Part shown: one piece after another, positions 27,571-35,732 of the stretch
Layout: the number at the start of each line of letters is the position of its first letter
Position numbering within the stretch: position 1 is the first letter of the stretch
NCBI RefSeq assembly: GCF_016481305.1
Contig: NZ_JAENBO010000004.1
Coordinates: 62,001 to 126,000, forward strand
Direction of reading: 5' to 3'
DNA: 64,000 nt
Source: Streptococcus pacificus
GTDB taxonomy: Bacteria > Bacillota > Bacilli > Lactobacillales > Streptococcaceae
Translations under genes and position numbers: made by a program
The notes under the pieces: model-generated
The model's input: only the letters and a program-made list of their open reading frames with translations
Databases searched by the model: none
What the model was told of the DNA's origin: nothing

Positions 27571-28578
27571 ATGAAATTTATTTTATTTAATGCTAGAGAA
27601 GATGAAAAAGCGGCGATTGCTTCTTATCAAAAAGAACACCCAGAAATCACATTGGATATCTACTCAGAGGATCTCACAGAAGAAACCATGGCTTATATGA
27701 AGAAGGGCTATGAAGCAATTATTGTAACTCAAGTTGTTGAGATTCCTGAAGCAGCGTATCGTTTGATGAAAGAAGTTGGGATCAAAGTCTTTGCAGCACG
27801 TTCAGCAGGTTTTGATATGTATAATTTGCAGTTATTAAAAGAACTAGGCATTCGTTTTACAAGAGTACCTGTCTATTCACCATTTGCTATTTCAGAATTT
27901 GCTTTTACGAATGCAATGTATTTATCAAGAGACGTTGATCTTATCCAAAATAATGTTGAGACAGGTGATTTCAGATTGAAAGAATCCATCACTAGTACAG
28001 AAATTAGGAAAAAAACTGTAGGTATTATTGGAACAGGGAATATTGGCCGTCAAACAGCTCAACTATTTAAAAACTCAGGCGCTAATGTTATTGGCTATGA
28101 TATTTATCCAAGTAAAGTCGCAGAAGACTTTTTGACTTATGTGTCAAGTGTTGAAGAGTTAGTTGAACAATCTGACATCATTTCACTTCATGTTCCAGCA
28201 ACCAAAGAGAATTATCATCTGTTTAATAAAGAATTATTCGAACATGCTAAAAAGAATCTTATTTTGGTGAACACAGCTAGAGGAAGTTTAGTGGATACAA
28301 CCGCACTATTGGATGCTCTAGATAATCAGCAAATAAGAGCAGCAGTGATTGATACCTATGAGTTTGAAGGGCCTTATATTAATAAAAAAGTAGACCTTGA
28401 AGAAATCACTGATGAGGTATTCTTGAGATTATTAAAACATGATCGGGTTCTTTATTCTCCTCACGTTGCTTTCCATACTCATACAGCATTGGAAAATCTT
28501 GTCCATATAGCGATTGATGGTGCTAGACGAATTTTACTTGGAGAAGAAGTTGAAGAAGAGCTAAAATTAGATGAATAG
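27571..28578 (+). CDS. D-2-hydroxyacid dehydrogenase (D-LDH-like)
   Basis: A 335-residue NAD-dependent dehydrogenase: catalytic-domain part, then VGIIGTGNIGRQTA (the GxGxxG nucleotide loop) near residues 150-163, the catalytic Arg in NTARGSLVD, the Glu in TYEFEGPY and the His in SPHVAFHTHTA. It resembles D-lactate dehydrogenase and 2-hydroxyisocaproate dehydrogenase. It lies 12 bases after the IIC-like gene with AAAGGAGA, so the two are an operon. In this setting it might reduce the 2-keto acid made by the dehydratase, but it could equally make D-lactate. Confidence 0.86.
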   Translation: MKFILFNAREDEKAAIASYQKEHPEITLDIYSEDLTEETMAYMKKGYEAIIVTQVVEIPEAAYRLMKEVGIKVFAARSAGFDMYNLQLLKELGIRFTRVPVYSPFAISEFAFTNAMYLSRDVDLIQNNVETGDFRLKESITSTEIRKKTVGIIGTGNIGRQTAQLFKNSGANVIGYDIYPSKVAEDFLTYVSSVEELVEQSDIISLHVPATKENYHLFNKELFEHAKKNLILVNTARGSLVDTTALLDALDNQQIRAAVIDTYEFEGPYINKKVDLEEITDEVFLRLLKHDRVLYSPHVAFHTHTALENLVHIAIDGARRILLGEEVEEELKLDE

Positions 28579-28586
28579 ACATTTTT

Positions 28587-28631
28587 AAAACCATGACAGT
28601 CTTTGTTATTTAAGACTAGTCATGGTTTTTT
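28587..28631. terminator. Bidirectional terminator
   Basis: AAAACCATGAC and GTCATGGTTTT, with an inner CTT/AAG pairing, separate the dehydrogenase from the minus-strand UmuC cassette. Confidence 0.88.
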
Positions 28632-28902
28632 GATAGGTATATTTTCTAATCAGTGTATTATCAGGTGGAGTCTCGATGCTAAAGAAGAAATAGTGGTCGA
28701 GGCCGTCTTTGGCGTTTTCTTTGTTGAGTTTAAAGTAGGGTTTTTGGGCGTTTGCCATGCTTCGCATCAGATCGTCCGTGAGAAAAGTGAGTGGGATATC
28801 TAGTGCAGAATACTTGTAGAAATCTTTTTCAAACTGTTTGTAATGCTTGCTGAAATAATCCATTTGTAAGGCATTTTTTTCATAATCAAATAGACTCATC
28901 AT
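28606..28902 (-). CDS. Small protein of the UmuC cassette, unknown function
   Basis: A 98-residue soluble protein, MMSLFDYEKNALQMDYFSKH at its start and aromatic-rich. It matches the type of short protein (DUF5960-like, from memory) that follows UmuC-like polymerase genes in streptococci. It overlaps the previous gene of the operon by 17 bases, is last in the unit, and has no recognisable catalytic motif. Confidence 0.65.
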   Translation of the reverse strand: MMSLFDYEKNALQMDYFSKHYKQFEKDFYKYSALDIPLTFLTDDLMRSMANAQKPYFKLNKENAKDGLDHYFFFSIETPPDNTLIRKYTYQKTMTSLK

Positions 28903-29254
28903 CCTCCTCCTTAGCCTGTTTTATTGTTAAGATATTGTCTAAGTCTAGTTTGAGATAGGCTGTATTGGTTTTAAAGGTTAGTTGGTTTTTGTCAATGTCT
29001 GAGACACTGCCGTAATAGTCATCTATTGTTTTCTGATTTTTGACACTAATTTTGATGGCTGTTTGGTTGGCATAGACTTGCTCAAGAAGTCTTATTTTTT
29101 CTGTTAGTGGCATTTCTGAAAAGAAGGTGATATGGGTGAAGGCATCTGATAGGGCGGTGGTGTGTTCAGAGAGGAAAAATCCTAGCCATTTTGCCATTTT
29201 TCTATCTTGATACTCTCTTGCCGACTGAAAAGGCAGATAGGAACGGTCAATCAT
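28886..29254 (-). CDS. YolD-like protein of the UmuC cassette
   Basis: A 122-residue protein with the N-terminal segment RSYLPFQSAREYQDRKMAKW, similar in style to YolD-like proteins, which commonly accompany Y-family polymerases in Firmicutes. It overlaps the polymerase stop by four bases (ATGA) and the next gene by 17 bases, so it is translationally coupled. Its biochemical role is not known. Confidence 0.68.
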   Translation of the reverse strand: MIDRSYLPFQSAREYQDRKMAKWLGFFLSEHTTALSDAFTHITFFSEMPLTEKIRLLEQVYANQTAIKISVKNQKTIDDYYGSVSDIDKNQLTFKTNTAYLKLDLDNILTIKQAKEEDDESI

Positions 29255-30666
29255 TTGAGTCCCTCCAATCCTCCAGCAGAATGTCCTCCAATTAAGCGAC
29301 TGCGAGCAATATTACGGGAATTTTCTAAGAGAACAGTCCCTTTTTGCAGGGCTAAAAAACCAAATTGATCGCGAATGGTGTCGATAGTGCTTTGCAGTTT
29401 TTCTTCTTTTTCAAGGCTTGCAAGATCATCAAAGAGAGAGATCAAGGCATAACTTTCATCAACTAATCCGGCATACCTGACACCAATCTGACGAACGGCA
29501 CCGGACGTATATTTTTGTCGAAAGAGTGCAATAACTGTCCGTTGTAATACTTGTGTTTGATTGGTTGGCTCTATCTTGGTATGTTTGTGAATCCCTTTTT
29601 TCATCTCTGTTTTTGAATAGGTGACATCGATAGCGACCCTAGTTGTTTTTTTATGCGCTCTTCTTAGCCGGATAGCGACTTGTTCTGCCATTTCATTAAG
29701 GACGAGCTCGATGTCTCGCTGGTTGGTGTAGTCTTTGGGGAGAATTTGCGAATTTCCCAGTCCTTTTGCTTTTACGTGATAGGGAGTGTGGACGTTACTT
29801 TCATCAACGCCATTCGCATGAAACCATAACTGAACGCCGATAATACCAAATTCTTTTTTGAGCTGATCGGGATTGGCGTTAGCCAGTTCTCTGACTGATA
29901 GGATACCCAATTTTTCAAGGCGCGTGGCTGTTCGTTGTCCAATTCCCCAGAAATCAGTGAGTTGAGGAATTCCCCAGACCTTGGTTTCGACATCCTGATA
30001 GGACCAGTTAGCTCGCATGGTGCTTGTTTTCTTGGCTTCGTTATCAAGCGCTAGTTTGGCAAGAAGTGGATTGGCATTACTCATACCGACAGTTGAAAAA
30101 ATACCCGTTTCCTTCCAGATATCATGTTGGATTTTGGCAGAGAGGCTATCAAGTTTTTCCTTTTTTGAGAGTGTTTTATCGGGGATAAAATAGTCAAGAG
30201 ATGAGGTGAGATCAATCAATTCTTCATCGATAGAATAAGGAAGAATATCCTTTGGGCTGGTATAATTTTGAAAGATTTGCTGGATTTTGCTATTGACTTT
30301 GATGTAGCTATCCATCCTAGGTGGAACGATGAGTGTTCGTTTGGCCCAGTTTTCGACATAGGCAATTTCTTGCGGTGTTGGGTTAAGTCCTTTTTGTTTT
30401 GCCCGATAATAATTGAACCGTCTGGTTTTAAGATGAAAGGGTAAATTGTGGGAACGACCAACATTATGCTGTCCAAATATTTTTTTAAAAGTGGGTGAAG
30501 CTGCCAAAATAAGACCATCAGCATTATCGGCACGACTCATCACACATAGTGAGGTGGTTAGCGGGTTTAACCCACGCGCCACACACTCAACGGATGCGTA
30601 GAAGGATTTCATATCGACAAAAGCAATATCAGACTGAGGTTCTCTAGCATAATCAATATAACCCAT
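29251..30666 (-). CDS. Y-family DNA polymerase (UmuC/UvrX type)
   Basis: A 471-residue translesion polymerase. The catalytic N-terminal signature is FVDMKSFYASVECVARGLNP and the second metal site lies in YSIDEELIDLT. The thumb and finger helix-hairpin-helix region has GIGQRTATRLEKLGI, and a little-finger domain follows. The length and the SRADNADGLILAASP segment fit the UmuC/UvrX group of Firmicute plasmids and chromosomes. It should copy damaged DNA with low fidelity. It lies downstream of the HdiR-like repressor, the usual DNA-damage-inducible order. Confidence 0.92.
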   Translation of the reverse strand: MGYIDYAREPQSDIAFVDMKSFYASVECVARGLNPLTTSLCVMSRADNADGLILAASPTFKKIFGQHNVGRSHNLPFHLKTRRFNYYRAKQKGLNPTPQEIAYVENWAKRTLIVPPRMDSYIKVNSKIQQIFQNYTSPKDILPYSIDEELIDLTSSLDYFIPDKTLSKKEKLDSLSAKIQHDIWKETGIFSTVGMSNANPLLAKLALDNEAKKTSTMRANWSYQDVETKVWGIPQLTDFWGIGQRTATRLEKLGILSVRELANANPDQLKKEFGIIGVQLWFHANGVDESNVHTPYHVKAKGLGNSQILPKDYTNQRDIELVLNEMAEQVAIRLRRAHKKTTRVAIDVTYSKTEMKKGIHKHTKIEPTNQTQVLQRTVIALFRQKYTSGAVRQIGVRYAGLVDESYALISLFDDLASLEKEEKLQSTIDTIRDQFGFLALQKGTVLLENSRNIARSRLIGGHSAGGLEGLK

Positions 30667-30706
30667 AGTGTTTCTCCATGTGTGTTACTCTTTTTTGCAA
30701 GGCCCC

Positions 30707-31408
30707 TTAATGATCATAGGCACCTTTAACGACTGGCATAAAGTGACTGACGACAAGGCCCACAATCTTAGGCGCATCTTCATAAGGGATTAGCTGGTCG
30801 GGGTAGTCTTTGTTGAGAGAGACCATGCGAAACCCCTCTTTTTCACGATAGAGTTTTTTGATGTAGAGGGTATCATTCCAAGAGAGGGCGTAAACAGCAC
30901 CATCATAGTCAAAACCATTGGCCTTAATGAGTGCGACTTCGCCATTTTGATAGATAGGCTCCATCGAAGCCCCTTTGATCCAAGCGGCAATATCATAGCC
31001 GTGCTGTTCGACATCCGAATAGACGGTCTCTGTCTCGTATTCATCAAAAAGGGATTCTCCCAACCCAGCTGAAAGAGCAACATCTGAGAGTACTGTGACA
31101 GCAAACAGTGGTCTGATTTTTTGGTTTTGTTGGGTGACGAGCAAATCAGAAACGTACTCCTTAGCATTTTGTTGGTTTGATGGGGAGAGTCTGAGATAGT
31201 CTCTGACAATCTGATATTCCGATTCAAAATAAGTGTCTTCTACCTCAAGGATAAGTGCTAGAGTAGCCAAGTGCTTTTGGTTAGGTATAGTTTTACCACT
31301 TTCCCAGTGATGATAGGCCACTCGACTGATTTCCAATTGCTTTGCCATCTGGGCTTGAGAAAAGCCTTTTTCAATTCTTTTTTCCTTTAAACGTTCTTTT
31401 GAAAACAT
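30707..31408 (-). CDS. HdiR-like LexA-type repressor (XRE + S24 peptidase)
   Basis: A 233-residue protein. Residues about 5-60 form an XRE helix-turn-helix (FSQAQMAKQLEISRVAYHHW). The C-terminal half is an S24 self-cleavage domain with Ser148 in GASMEP and Lys184 in LYIKKLY. An Ala114-Gly115 pair in LSAGLGES is a plausible cleavage site, as in LexA and lactococcal HdiR. RecA-stimulated cleavage would lift repression of this operon after DNA damage. The operator palindrome lies just upstream. Confidence 0.92.
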   Translation of the reverse strand: MFSKERLKEKRIEKGFSQAQMAKQLEISRVAYHHWESGKTIPNQKHLATLALILEVEDTYFESEYQIVRDYLRLSPSNQQNAKEYVSDLLVTQQNQKIRPLFAVTVLSDVALSAGLGESLFDEYETETVYSDVEQHGYDIAAWIKGASMEPIYQNGEVALIKANGFDYDGAVYALSWNDTLYIKKLYREKEGFRMVSLNKDYPDQLIPYEDAPKIVGLVVSHFMPVVKGAYDH

Positions 31409-31418
31409 AAAACACCTC

Positions 31419-31440
31419 TTGTTAATTTATAACTTAACAA
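31419..31440. promoter_or_regulatory. Candidate HdiR operator
   Basis: TTGTTAA and TTAACAA arms, 8 bases apart, lie 11 bases upstream of the hdiR start codon. This fits autoregulation and control of the umuC cassette. Confidence 0.65.
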
Positions 31441-31634
31441 AATTATATCACTTTTAAGAGAATTTGCAAGCTGGAAAATGATATTGGATAAAAGAGAGGT
31501 GATAATATCAAAAAAACACGAGTTTACTTCTAAAATAATTCTAGTTTTTATCTAGTGTTTTTCAAGCAGTCATAGTAAGCATCATTGAGTCTTTTATTTT
31601 CTTGTGATATGATGGTGTCAAAGGAGTTGATATC

Positions 31635-32288
31635 ATGGCAAATGTTATTTTTCTAGATTTAGATGGCGTTGTTTTTGATTCTTATCATATCTGGGATCAA
31701 GTGGTTGAAACCTTGCTGGCTCAAAATGGCCTTCGCTTAACACCTATTATTCGTCAACGATTGTGGCAGAGTACAATGACTCAAGCAGAACAGTATTTAT
31801 TGTCTCTCTTAGGCAAAGAGTGGACTTTAGAGGATTTGAGACGAGAAAAAGATAGATTGCTTGTTAGGGCTTATGAAAAAGTGACCTTATTTGAAAATGT
31901 CACCCCAACGCTTGAAACACTAGTGAAAGAGGGTTACCGTCTTATTGCTGTGACTAGTAATGAAAGACATTTAGCTTTAAAAGGACTGGAGAGCAATTCC
32001 CTTTTACCATATTTTAAGGCCGTCTATAGCATTTTTGATTTTAACTTTCATGATAAAACAAGTGATTTCTTGCAAAGAGTGGTGCGAGAAGCTGGTGTAG
32101 TAGAAGATCATCTTGTCATGGTTGAGGATTCTTGGAAAAATTTGCAACAAGCTAAAAATCTTGGCATCACGACGATTTATTTTGAAAATCCTGTCTATCC
32201 TCTAGAAGATCAAAAAGCCTTTATTGATTTTCGTTTTTCTCAATTTAGTGACTTGCCAAAACTAATGAGTGTTATTTTTACTCATTAA
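31635..32288 (+). CDS. HAD-family hydrolase
   Basis: A 217-residue HAD phosphatase-type protein with motif I FLDLDGVVFDS (the DxD nucleophile), motif II VTSNE, and the C-terminal DSWKNLQQAKNLG with the acidic pair VEDS. The cap inserted after motif I is the small helical type. It resembles phosphoglycolate phosphatase and beta-phosphoglucomutase relatives, but the substrate is unknown. It precedes the thiamin operon but has its own context and no TPP element. Confidence 0.86.
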   Translation: MANVIFLDLDGVVFDSYHIWDQVVETLLAQNGLRLTPIIRQRLWQSTMTQAEQYLLSLLGKEWTLEDLRREKDRLLVRAYEKVTLFENVTPTLETLVKEGYRLIAVTSNERHLALKGLESNSLLPYFKAVYSIFDFNFHDKTSDFLQRVVREAGVVEDHLVMVEDSWKNLQQAKNLGITTIYFENPVYPLEDQKAFIDFRFSQFSDLPKLMSVIFTH

Positions 32289-32300
32289 TTTCACAAACTC

Positions 32301-32329
32301 TTGAGAATTTTTTAAAAATGTGTTATTAT
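32301..32329 (+). promoter_or_regulatory. Promoter of the thiamin operon
   Basis: TTGAGA at 32301-32306, 17 bases, TATTAT at 32324-32329, about 22 bases before the TPP aptamer. Confidence 0.7.
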
Positions 32330-32350
32330 CAAGTTATAAAATTAAATAGG

Positions 32351-32423
32351 ACATTTGGGGTGCTTAACAGCTGAGATTATACCCATTGAACCTGATACAG
32401 TTAGTACTGTCGCAGGGAAATGT
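32351..32423 (+). promoter_or_regulatory. TPP riboswitch (THI element)
   Basis: The conserved blocks are all here: GGGGTGC at 32357, GCTGAGA at about 32370, ACCC, GAACCTGA at about 32388, and GCAGGGA at about 32412. ACATTT and AAATGT close the P1 stem. It senses thiamin pyrophosphate and controls the thiW-ykoEDC-tenA-thiDME operon. The likely off-state terminator is at 32509-32537. Confidence 0.95.
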
Positions 32424-32476
32424 GTGCCGTCATGAGTGTTTTTTGTGACGGGAAAGTACTTTTTTTCTTTGTGAAA

Positions 32477-32492
32477 TATAAAGCGCTTTCAT
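32477..32492. promoter_or_regulatory. Weak cre-like site inside the thi leader
   Basis: TATAAAGCGCTTTCAT matches the cre core GCGCTTTCA but lacks the leading TG. It lies between the riboswitch and its terminator, an unusual place, so its use is doubtful. Confidence 0.3.
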
Positions 32493-32508
32493 TATCTAAT
32501 GATTATCC

Positions 32509-32537
32509 AACCCCGTTTGCTTGCAAATGGGGTTTTT
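32509..32537 (+). terminator. Riboswitch-controlled terminator of the thi leader
   Basis: AACCCC-TTTGC and GCAAA-GGGGTT form the stem with a T run at 32533-32537, before the thiW ribosome site. With TPP bound this is the expected termination structure. It is about 85 bases beyond the aptamer, a longer platform than usual. Confidence 0.75.
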
Positions 32538-32595
32538 ATGATTCAATAGAAATATTTTAGCTGGTTATCATTTCAAGTCTGTGAAAGGAGAAGTG

Positions 32596-33150
32596 ATGGT
32601 TAATCATAAAACGACAAAACTATCAGTGCTAGCGATTATGATTGCACTTGATGTGTTTTTAAGCCCGATTTTTCGGATTGAAGGGATGGCTTTTATGTCC
32701 AGCGTGGTTAATGTGATAGCGGGTGTTTTGATGGGTCCTGTCTATGCTTTAATCATGGCTTTGATGACTGCTGTCATTAGAATTTTAACCCAATCTGGGG
32801 TTGCTGCTGTTGCTCCTTTGGCCATTTTAGGTGCAGGGCCAGGTGCTTTTTTAGCAGGGGTTTGCTATCGTCTTTGGAAAAAAGACTGGGCCTCATGGTT
32901 GGGTGAATTTATAGGAACTGGTTTAATAGGTTCTATCTTATCAGCACCTGTCATGGTGTGGTATTGGACCTTTAGTGCTCAAGGAGATAGCGAACTTTTA
33001 GCCAAGGCCTCAGCAGCCCAGTCTCTCTTCTTGTTTACCCCAAGATTTGTTGGCGCAACTATTATCGGTGGCATCATTGGGATGCTCTTAGTGAAAGGTT
33101 TGAAGCGAGTGCCTTTATTTACACGTCTACAAACCCTATTTATGTCTTAA
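32596..33150 (+). CDS. thiW: ThiW, ECF transporter S component for a thiazole precursor
   Basis: The start is ATG 32596 with GAAAGGAGAAG upstream; the in-frame GTG 32581 precedes that site. The product is about 184 residues with about six membrane helices and the N-terminus KLSVLAIMIALDVFLSP, a typical S-component start. ThiW proteins are thought to import hydroxyethylthiazole using the shared ECF module. It is first in the TPP-controlled operon, which also carries a thiazole kinase (thiM). Confidence 0.86.
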   Translation: MVNHKTTKLSVLAIMIALDVFLSPIFRIEGMAFMSSVVNVIAGVLMGPVYALIMALMTAVIRILTQSGVAAVAPLAILGAGPGAFLAGVCYRLWKKDWASWLGEFIGTGLIGSILSAPVMVWYWTFSAQGDSELLAKASAAQSLFLFTPRFVGATIIGGIIGMLLVKGLKRVPLFTRLQTLFMS

Positions 33151-33163
33151 GGAGAAGAATCAA

Positions 33164-33721
33164 ATGAAAAAAATAACATTGAAAGATGTTTTACTAATTG
33201 CTTTATTATCTGTGGTACTTGGTATTATCTATTTGGGAGCTGGCTATGTCTCTGGTGCCATGGTACCTTTTATTGGACCTGTTGCTCATGAAATCATTTA
33301 TGGGATTTGGTTCGTTGCAGCGCCTATGGCTATCTATATTTTAAGAAAACCAGGTACAGCTATCATCACAGAACTTTTAGCTGCCTTGGTTGAAGTTTTG
33401 ACCGGATCTGTGTTTGGTCCTAGTGTCTTGATTATCGGAACGCTTCAAGGACTTGGTTCAGAGCTTGGTTTCACTGTCTTTGGTTATAAAAATTATAAAT
33501 GGCCAGCCTTTGTATTATCAGCTATTTTGACATCATTATTCAGTTATGCTTGGTCTTACTATGCTAATAGTTATGGTGCTTTTGGTTTAACTTATAATTT
33601 AGTGATGATTAGTGTAAGAACCTTATCTTCTATCGTCTTTTTCCTTATCACCAAGGGCATTTGTGACCAACTCCAACAAAGTGGTGTTCTTAATTCCTAT
33701 GCCATCAGTAAGAAGGGTTAA
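33164..33721 (+). CDS. ykoE: YkoE, ECF transporter S component for hydroxymethylpyrimidine or thiamin
   Basis: A 185-residue membrane protein with about six helices: KKITLKDVLLIALLSVVLGI at its start, then the conserved GPVAHEIIYGIWF region. It is the substrate-binding part of YkoEDC, a dedicated thiamin-related ECF transporter known from Bacillus. It lies 13 bases after thiW with AAGGAGAAG and just ahead of ykoD and ykoC. Confidence 0.87.
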   Translation: MKKITLKDVLLIALLSVVLGIIYLGAGYVSGAMVPFIGPVAHEIIYGIWFVAAPMAIYILRKPGTAIITELLAALVEVLTGSVFGPSVLIIGTLQGLGSELGFTVFGYKNYKWPAFVLSAILTSLFSYAWSYYANSYGAFGLTYNLVMISVRTLSSIVFFLITKGICDQLQQSGVLNSYAISKKG

Positions 33722-33724
33722 GCT

Positions 33725-35011
33725 ATGCTATTGGTAGAGAATTTAAGCTATGCTTATCAAGATCATCCTCCTCTTTTTGAGCAGTTGACTATTTCAATGA
33801 CACAAGGTGAAAAAATTCTTATCGGTGGCTATTCTGGTTGTGGTAAAAGTAGTCTTGCGTTTTTGTTGGCAGGATTAAAAAACCCTACAACTGGGACTGT
33901 CTTATTAGATGATGTTGCGATTTCTCCCAAAGATGTTGGTTTTATTTTCCAAAATCCTGATTTGCAGTTTTGTATGGACACAGTTGCTTTGGAATTGCTC
34001 TTTGTGCTAGAAAATTTGCAAGAAAATCCTGAGACTATGGCTGATAAGGTTACTCAAGTCTTGCAAAAAGTTGGTTTAGCTAATTATCACCATCGTCAGA
34101 TTAATACTCTTTCTCAAGGAGAAAAACAACGCCTATCTTTGGCAGCTATTTTTTTAAAAAAACCTAAGGTCATGATTTTAGATGAGGCTTTTGCCAATCT
34201 TGATCAAAAAAGTGCCTTAAAACTGCTAGATGATGTCTTGGTTTATCAAGAACAAACCAATGCGATTTTGATTGTTATAGATCATTTGATTGATTATTAT
34301 AAAGGCAAAATGGACACTTATTACTGGTTTGAAAAAGGATTGTCAGCGGTTGACTATGATGTTTTAAAGCATCATTTCCCACCTCTAATATTGAAAGATA
34401 AAAAGATTTCTTTAGGGGAAACTTTGCTAGAAACCAAGCAGTTTCAAGTGCAACTGACAAAGGATAAGACGATTTCCTATCCAGATATCAGCTTAAAAAG
34501 AGGCGAAAGGCTTTGTCTAGATGGGCCAAGTGGTATTGGGAAATCCAGTTTTTTCTTAGGTCTTTTAGGTATCTATAAGAACAAAGGAGCTATCAAAGGC
34601 ATTAAAAAGGATATGTCTGCCATTACTTTCTTGTTTCAAAACCCATTGGAGCAATTCATTTTTGCCAATGTCTATGAAGAGATTTTTCAGACTTGTCGCG
34701 ATGAGAAAAAAACACAAAGTATTTTGGAAACACTGCAATTATGGGAGAAAAGGAATTTATCACCTTTTCAGTTGAGTCAAGGACAACAACGGCGTTTAGC
34801 TGTTGGTATTATTCTGGCTAGTCAGGCCTCTCTTGTTTTGATTGATGAGCCAACCTATGGTCAAGATGCTTATCATGCACAAGCAATCATGGATTTGATT
34901 TTAACCTATTGTCAAGAAAATCACTGTGGTTTAATTTTCACGAGCCATGATCAAGTTTTAAAAGAGACTCTAGCAACACGTTTTGTGGAGGTGACTAATG
35001 CTGAAGCTTAA
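33725..35011 (+). CDS. ykoD: YkoD, duplicated ECF transporter ATPase
   Basis: A 428-residue protein with two ABC ATPase domains in one chain. Domain 1 (about 1-225): Walker A GGYSGCGKSS, signature TLSQGEKQRLS, Walker B VMILDEAFANLD. Domain 2 (about 240-428): GPSGIGKSS, signature QLSQGQQRRLAVG, Walker B LVLIDEPTYGQD. This fused pair replaces the separate EcfA1/A2 subunits. It starts 4 bases after ykoE and its end overlaps ykoC by 14 bases. Confidence 0.9.
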   Translation: MLLVENLSYAYQDHPPLFEQLTISMTQGEKILIGGYSGCGKSSLAFLLAGLKNPTTGTVLLDDVAISPKDVGFIFQNPDLQFCMDTVALELLFVLENLQENPETMADKVTQVLQKVGLANYHHRQINTLSQGEKQRLSLAAIFLKKPKVMILDEAFANLDQKSALKLLDDVLVYQEQTNAILIVIDHLIDYYKGKMDTYYWFEKGLSAVDYDVLKHHFPPLILKDKKISLGETLLETKQFQVQLTKDKTISYPDISLKRGERLCLDGPSGIGKSSFFLGLLGIYKNKGAIKGIKKDMSAITFLFQNPLEQFIFANVYEEIFQTCRDEKKTQSILETLQLWEKRNLSPFQLSQGQQRRLAVGIILASQASLVLIDEPTYGQDAYHAQAIMDLILTYCQENHCGLIFTSHDQVLKETLATRFVEVTNAEA

Positions 35012-35666
35012 AAATTATCACCCAGCCATGACCTTTGTTAGTTTATTAATTCTAACCTTTGCTTTTAGTCTTAGCTTTAATCTTTGGTTGACTTTAGTGT
35101 TACTGGCTTTCATCTGGTTGGCAGAACTCTTTTATGGTGGCGTCAAGCGTCCCTTCCTTTGGGTCAATGGTCTTGGTTGTTTGATGGGGATTTCTCTTTT
35201 CATTGGGACCTTTATTTGGGGTAAAAACCCTCATGATTTTGTCTTGTCGTTAACGGTTGCTTGTCGTCCGCTTGTCTTTATGAATGTTGGCTTGCTCTTT
35301 CATCTATCCCATTCTAATTATGATTTTATTGAATCACTACACCAAAGTTTTGCCCTTCCTAGCCAGTTTGCCTATGGCCTATTTGCAGTCTTCAACCTCT
35401 TACCACTTATTAGATTACAGTATCAGAGAAATCGTCTAGCCTTTAAACTAAGAGGACAGCGAGTTGGACCGTTATCGGTGAAGTTGATCTTATCTTTACT
35501 GTTTAAAACAATCTACTGGGTGGATCATTTAGAGATGGCCATGATTTCAAAGGGCTTTGATTCAGAAAGTCAGAGGACACATGCTCACCGTTATCCGATT
35601 TTGATGAAGGATTATTTCTTACTAGCTGTAGCGATTGTTTCAGCAATTATTATCTTAATCGTTTAA
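34998..35666 (+). CDS. ykoC: YkoC, ECF transporter T component
   Basis: A 222-residue membrane protein with about five helices. It carries the two Ala-Arg-Gly type coupling motifs of T components in a slightly varied form (AFKLRGQRVG and MISKGFDSESQR). It joins the S component YkoE to the ATPase YkoD. The start overlaps the ykoD end. Confidence 0.88.
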   Translation: MLKLKNYHPAMTFVSLLILTFAFSLSFNLWLTLVLLAFIWLAELFYGGVKRPFLWVNGLGCLMGISLFIGTFIWGKNPHDFVLSLTVACRPLVFMNVGLLFHLSHSNYDFIESLHQSFALPSQFAYGLFAVFNLLPLIRLQYQRNRLAFKLRGQRVGPLSVKLILSLLFKTIYWVDHLEMAMISKGFDSESQRTHAHRYPILMKDYFLLAVAIVSAIIILIV

Positions 35667-35732
35667 AAGGATGACAAAAAACAGTATTAATCACTTATTG
35701 TGAATTTTAAATTAAGAAAAAAGGAGTTTCTC

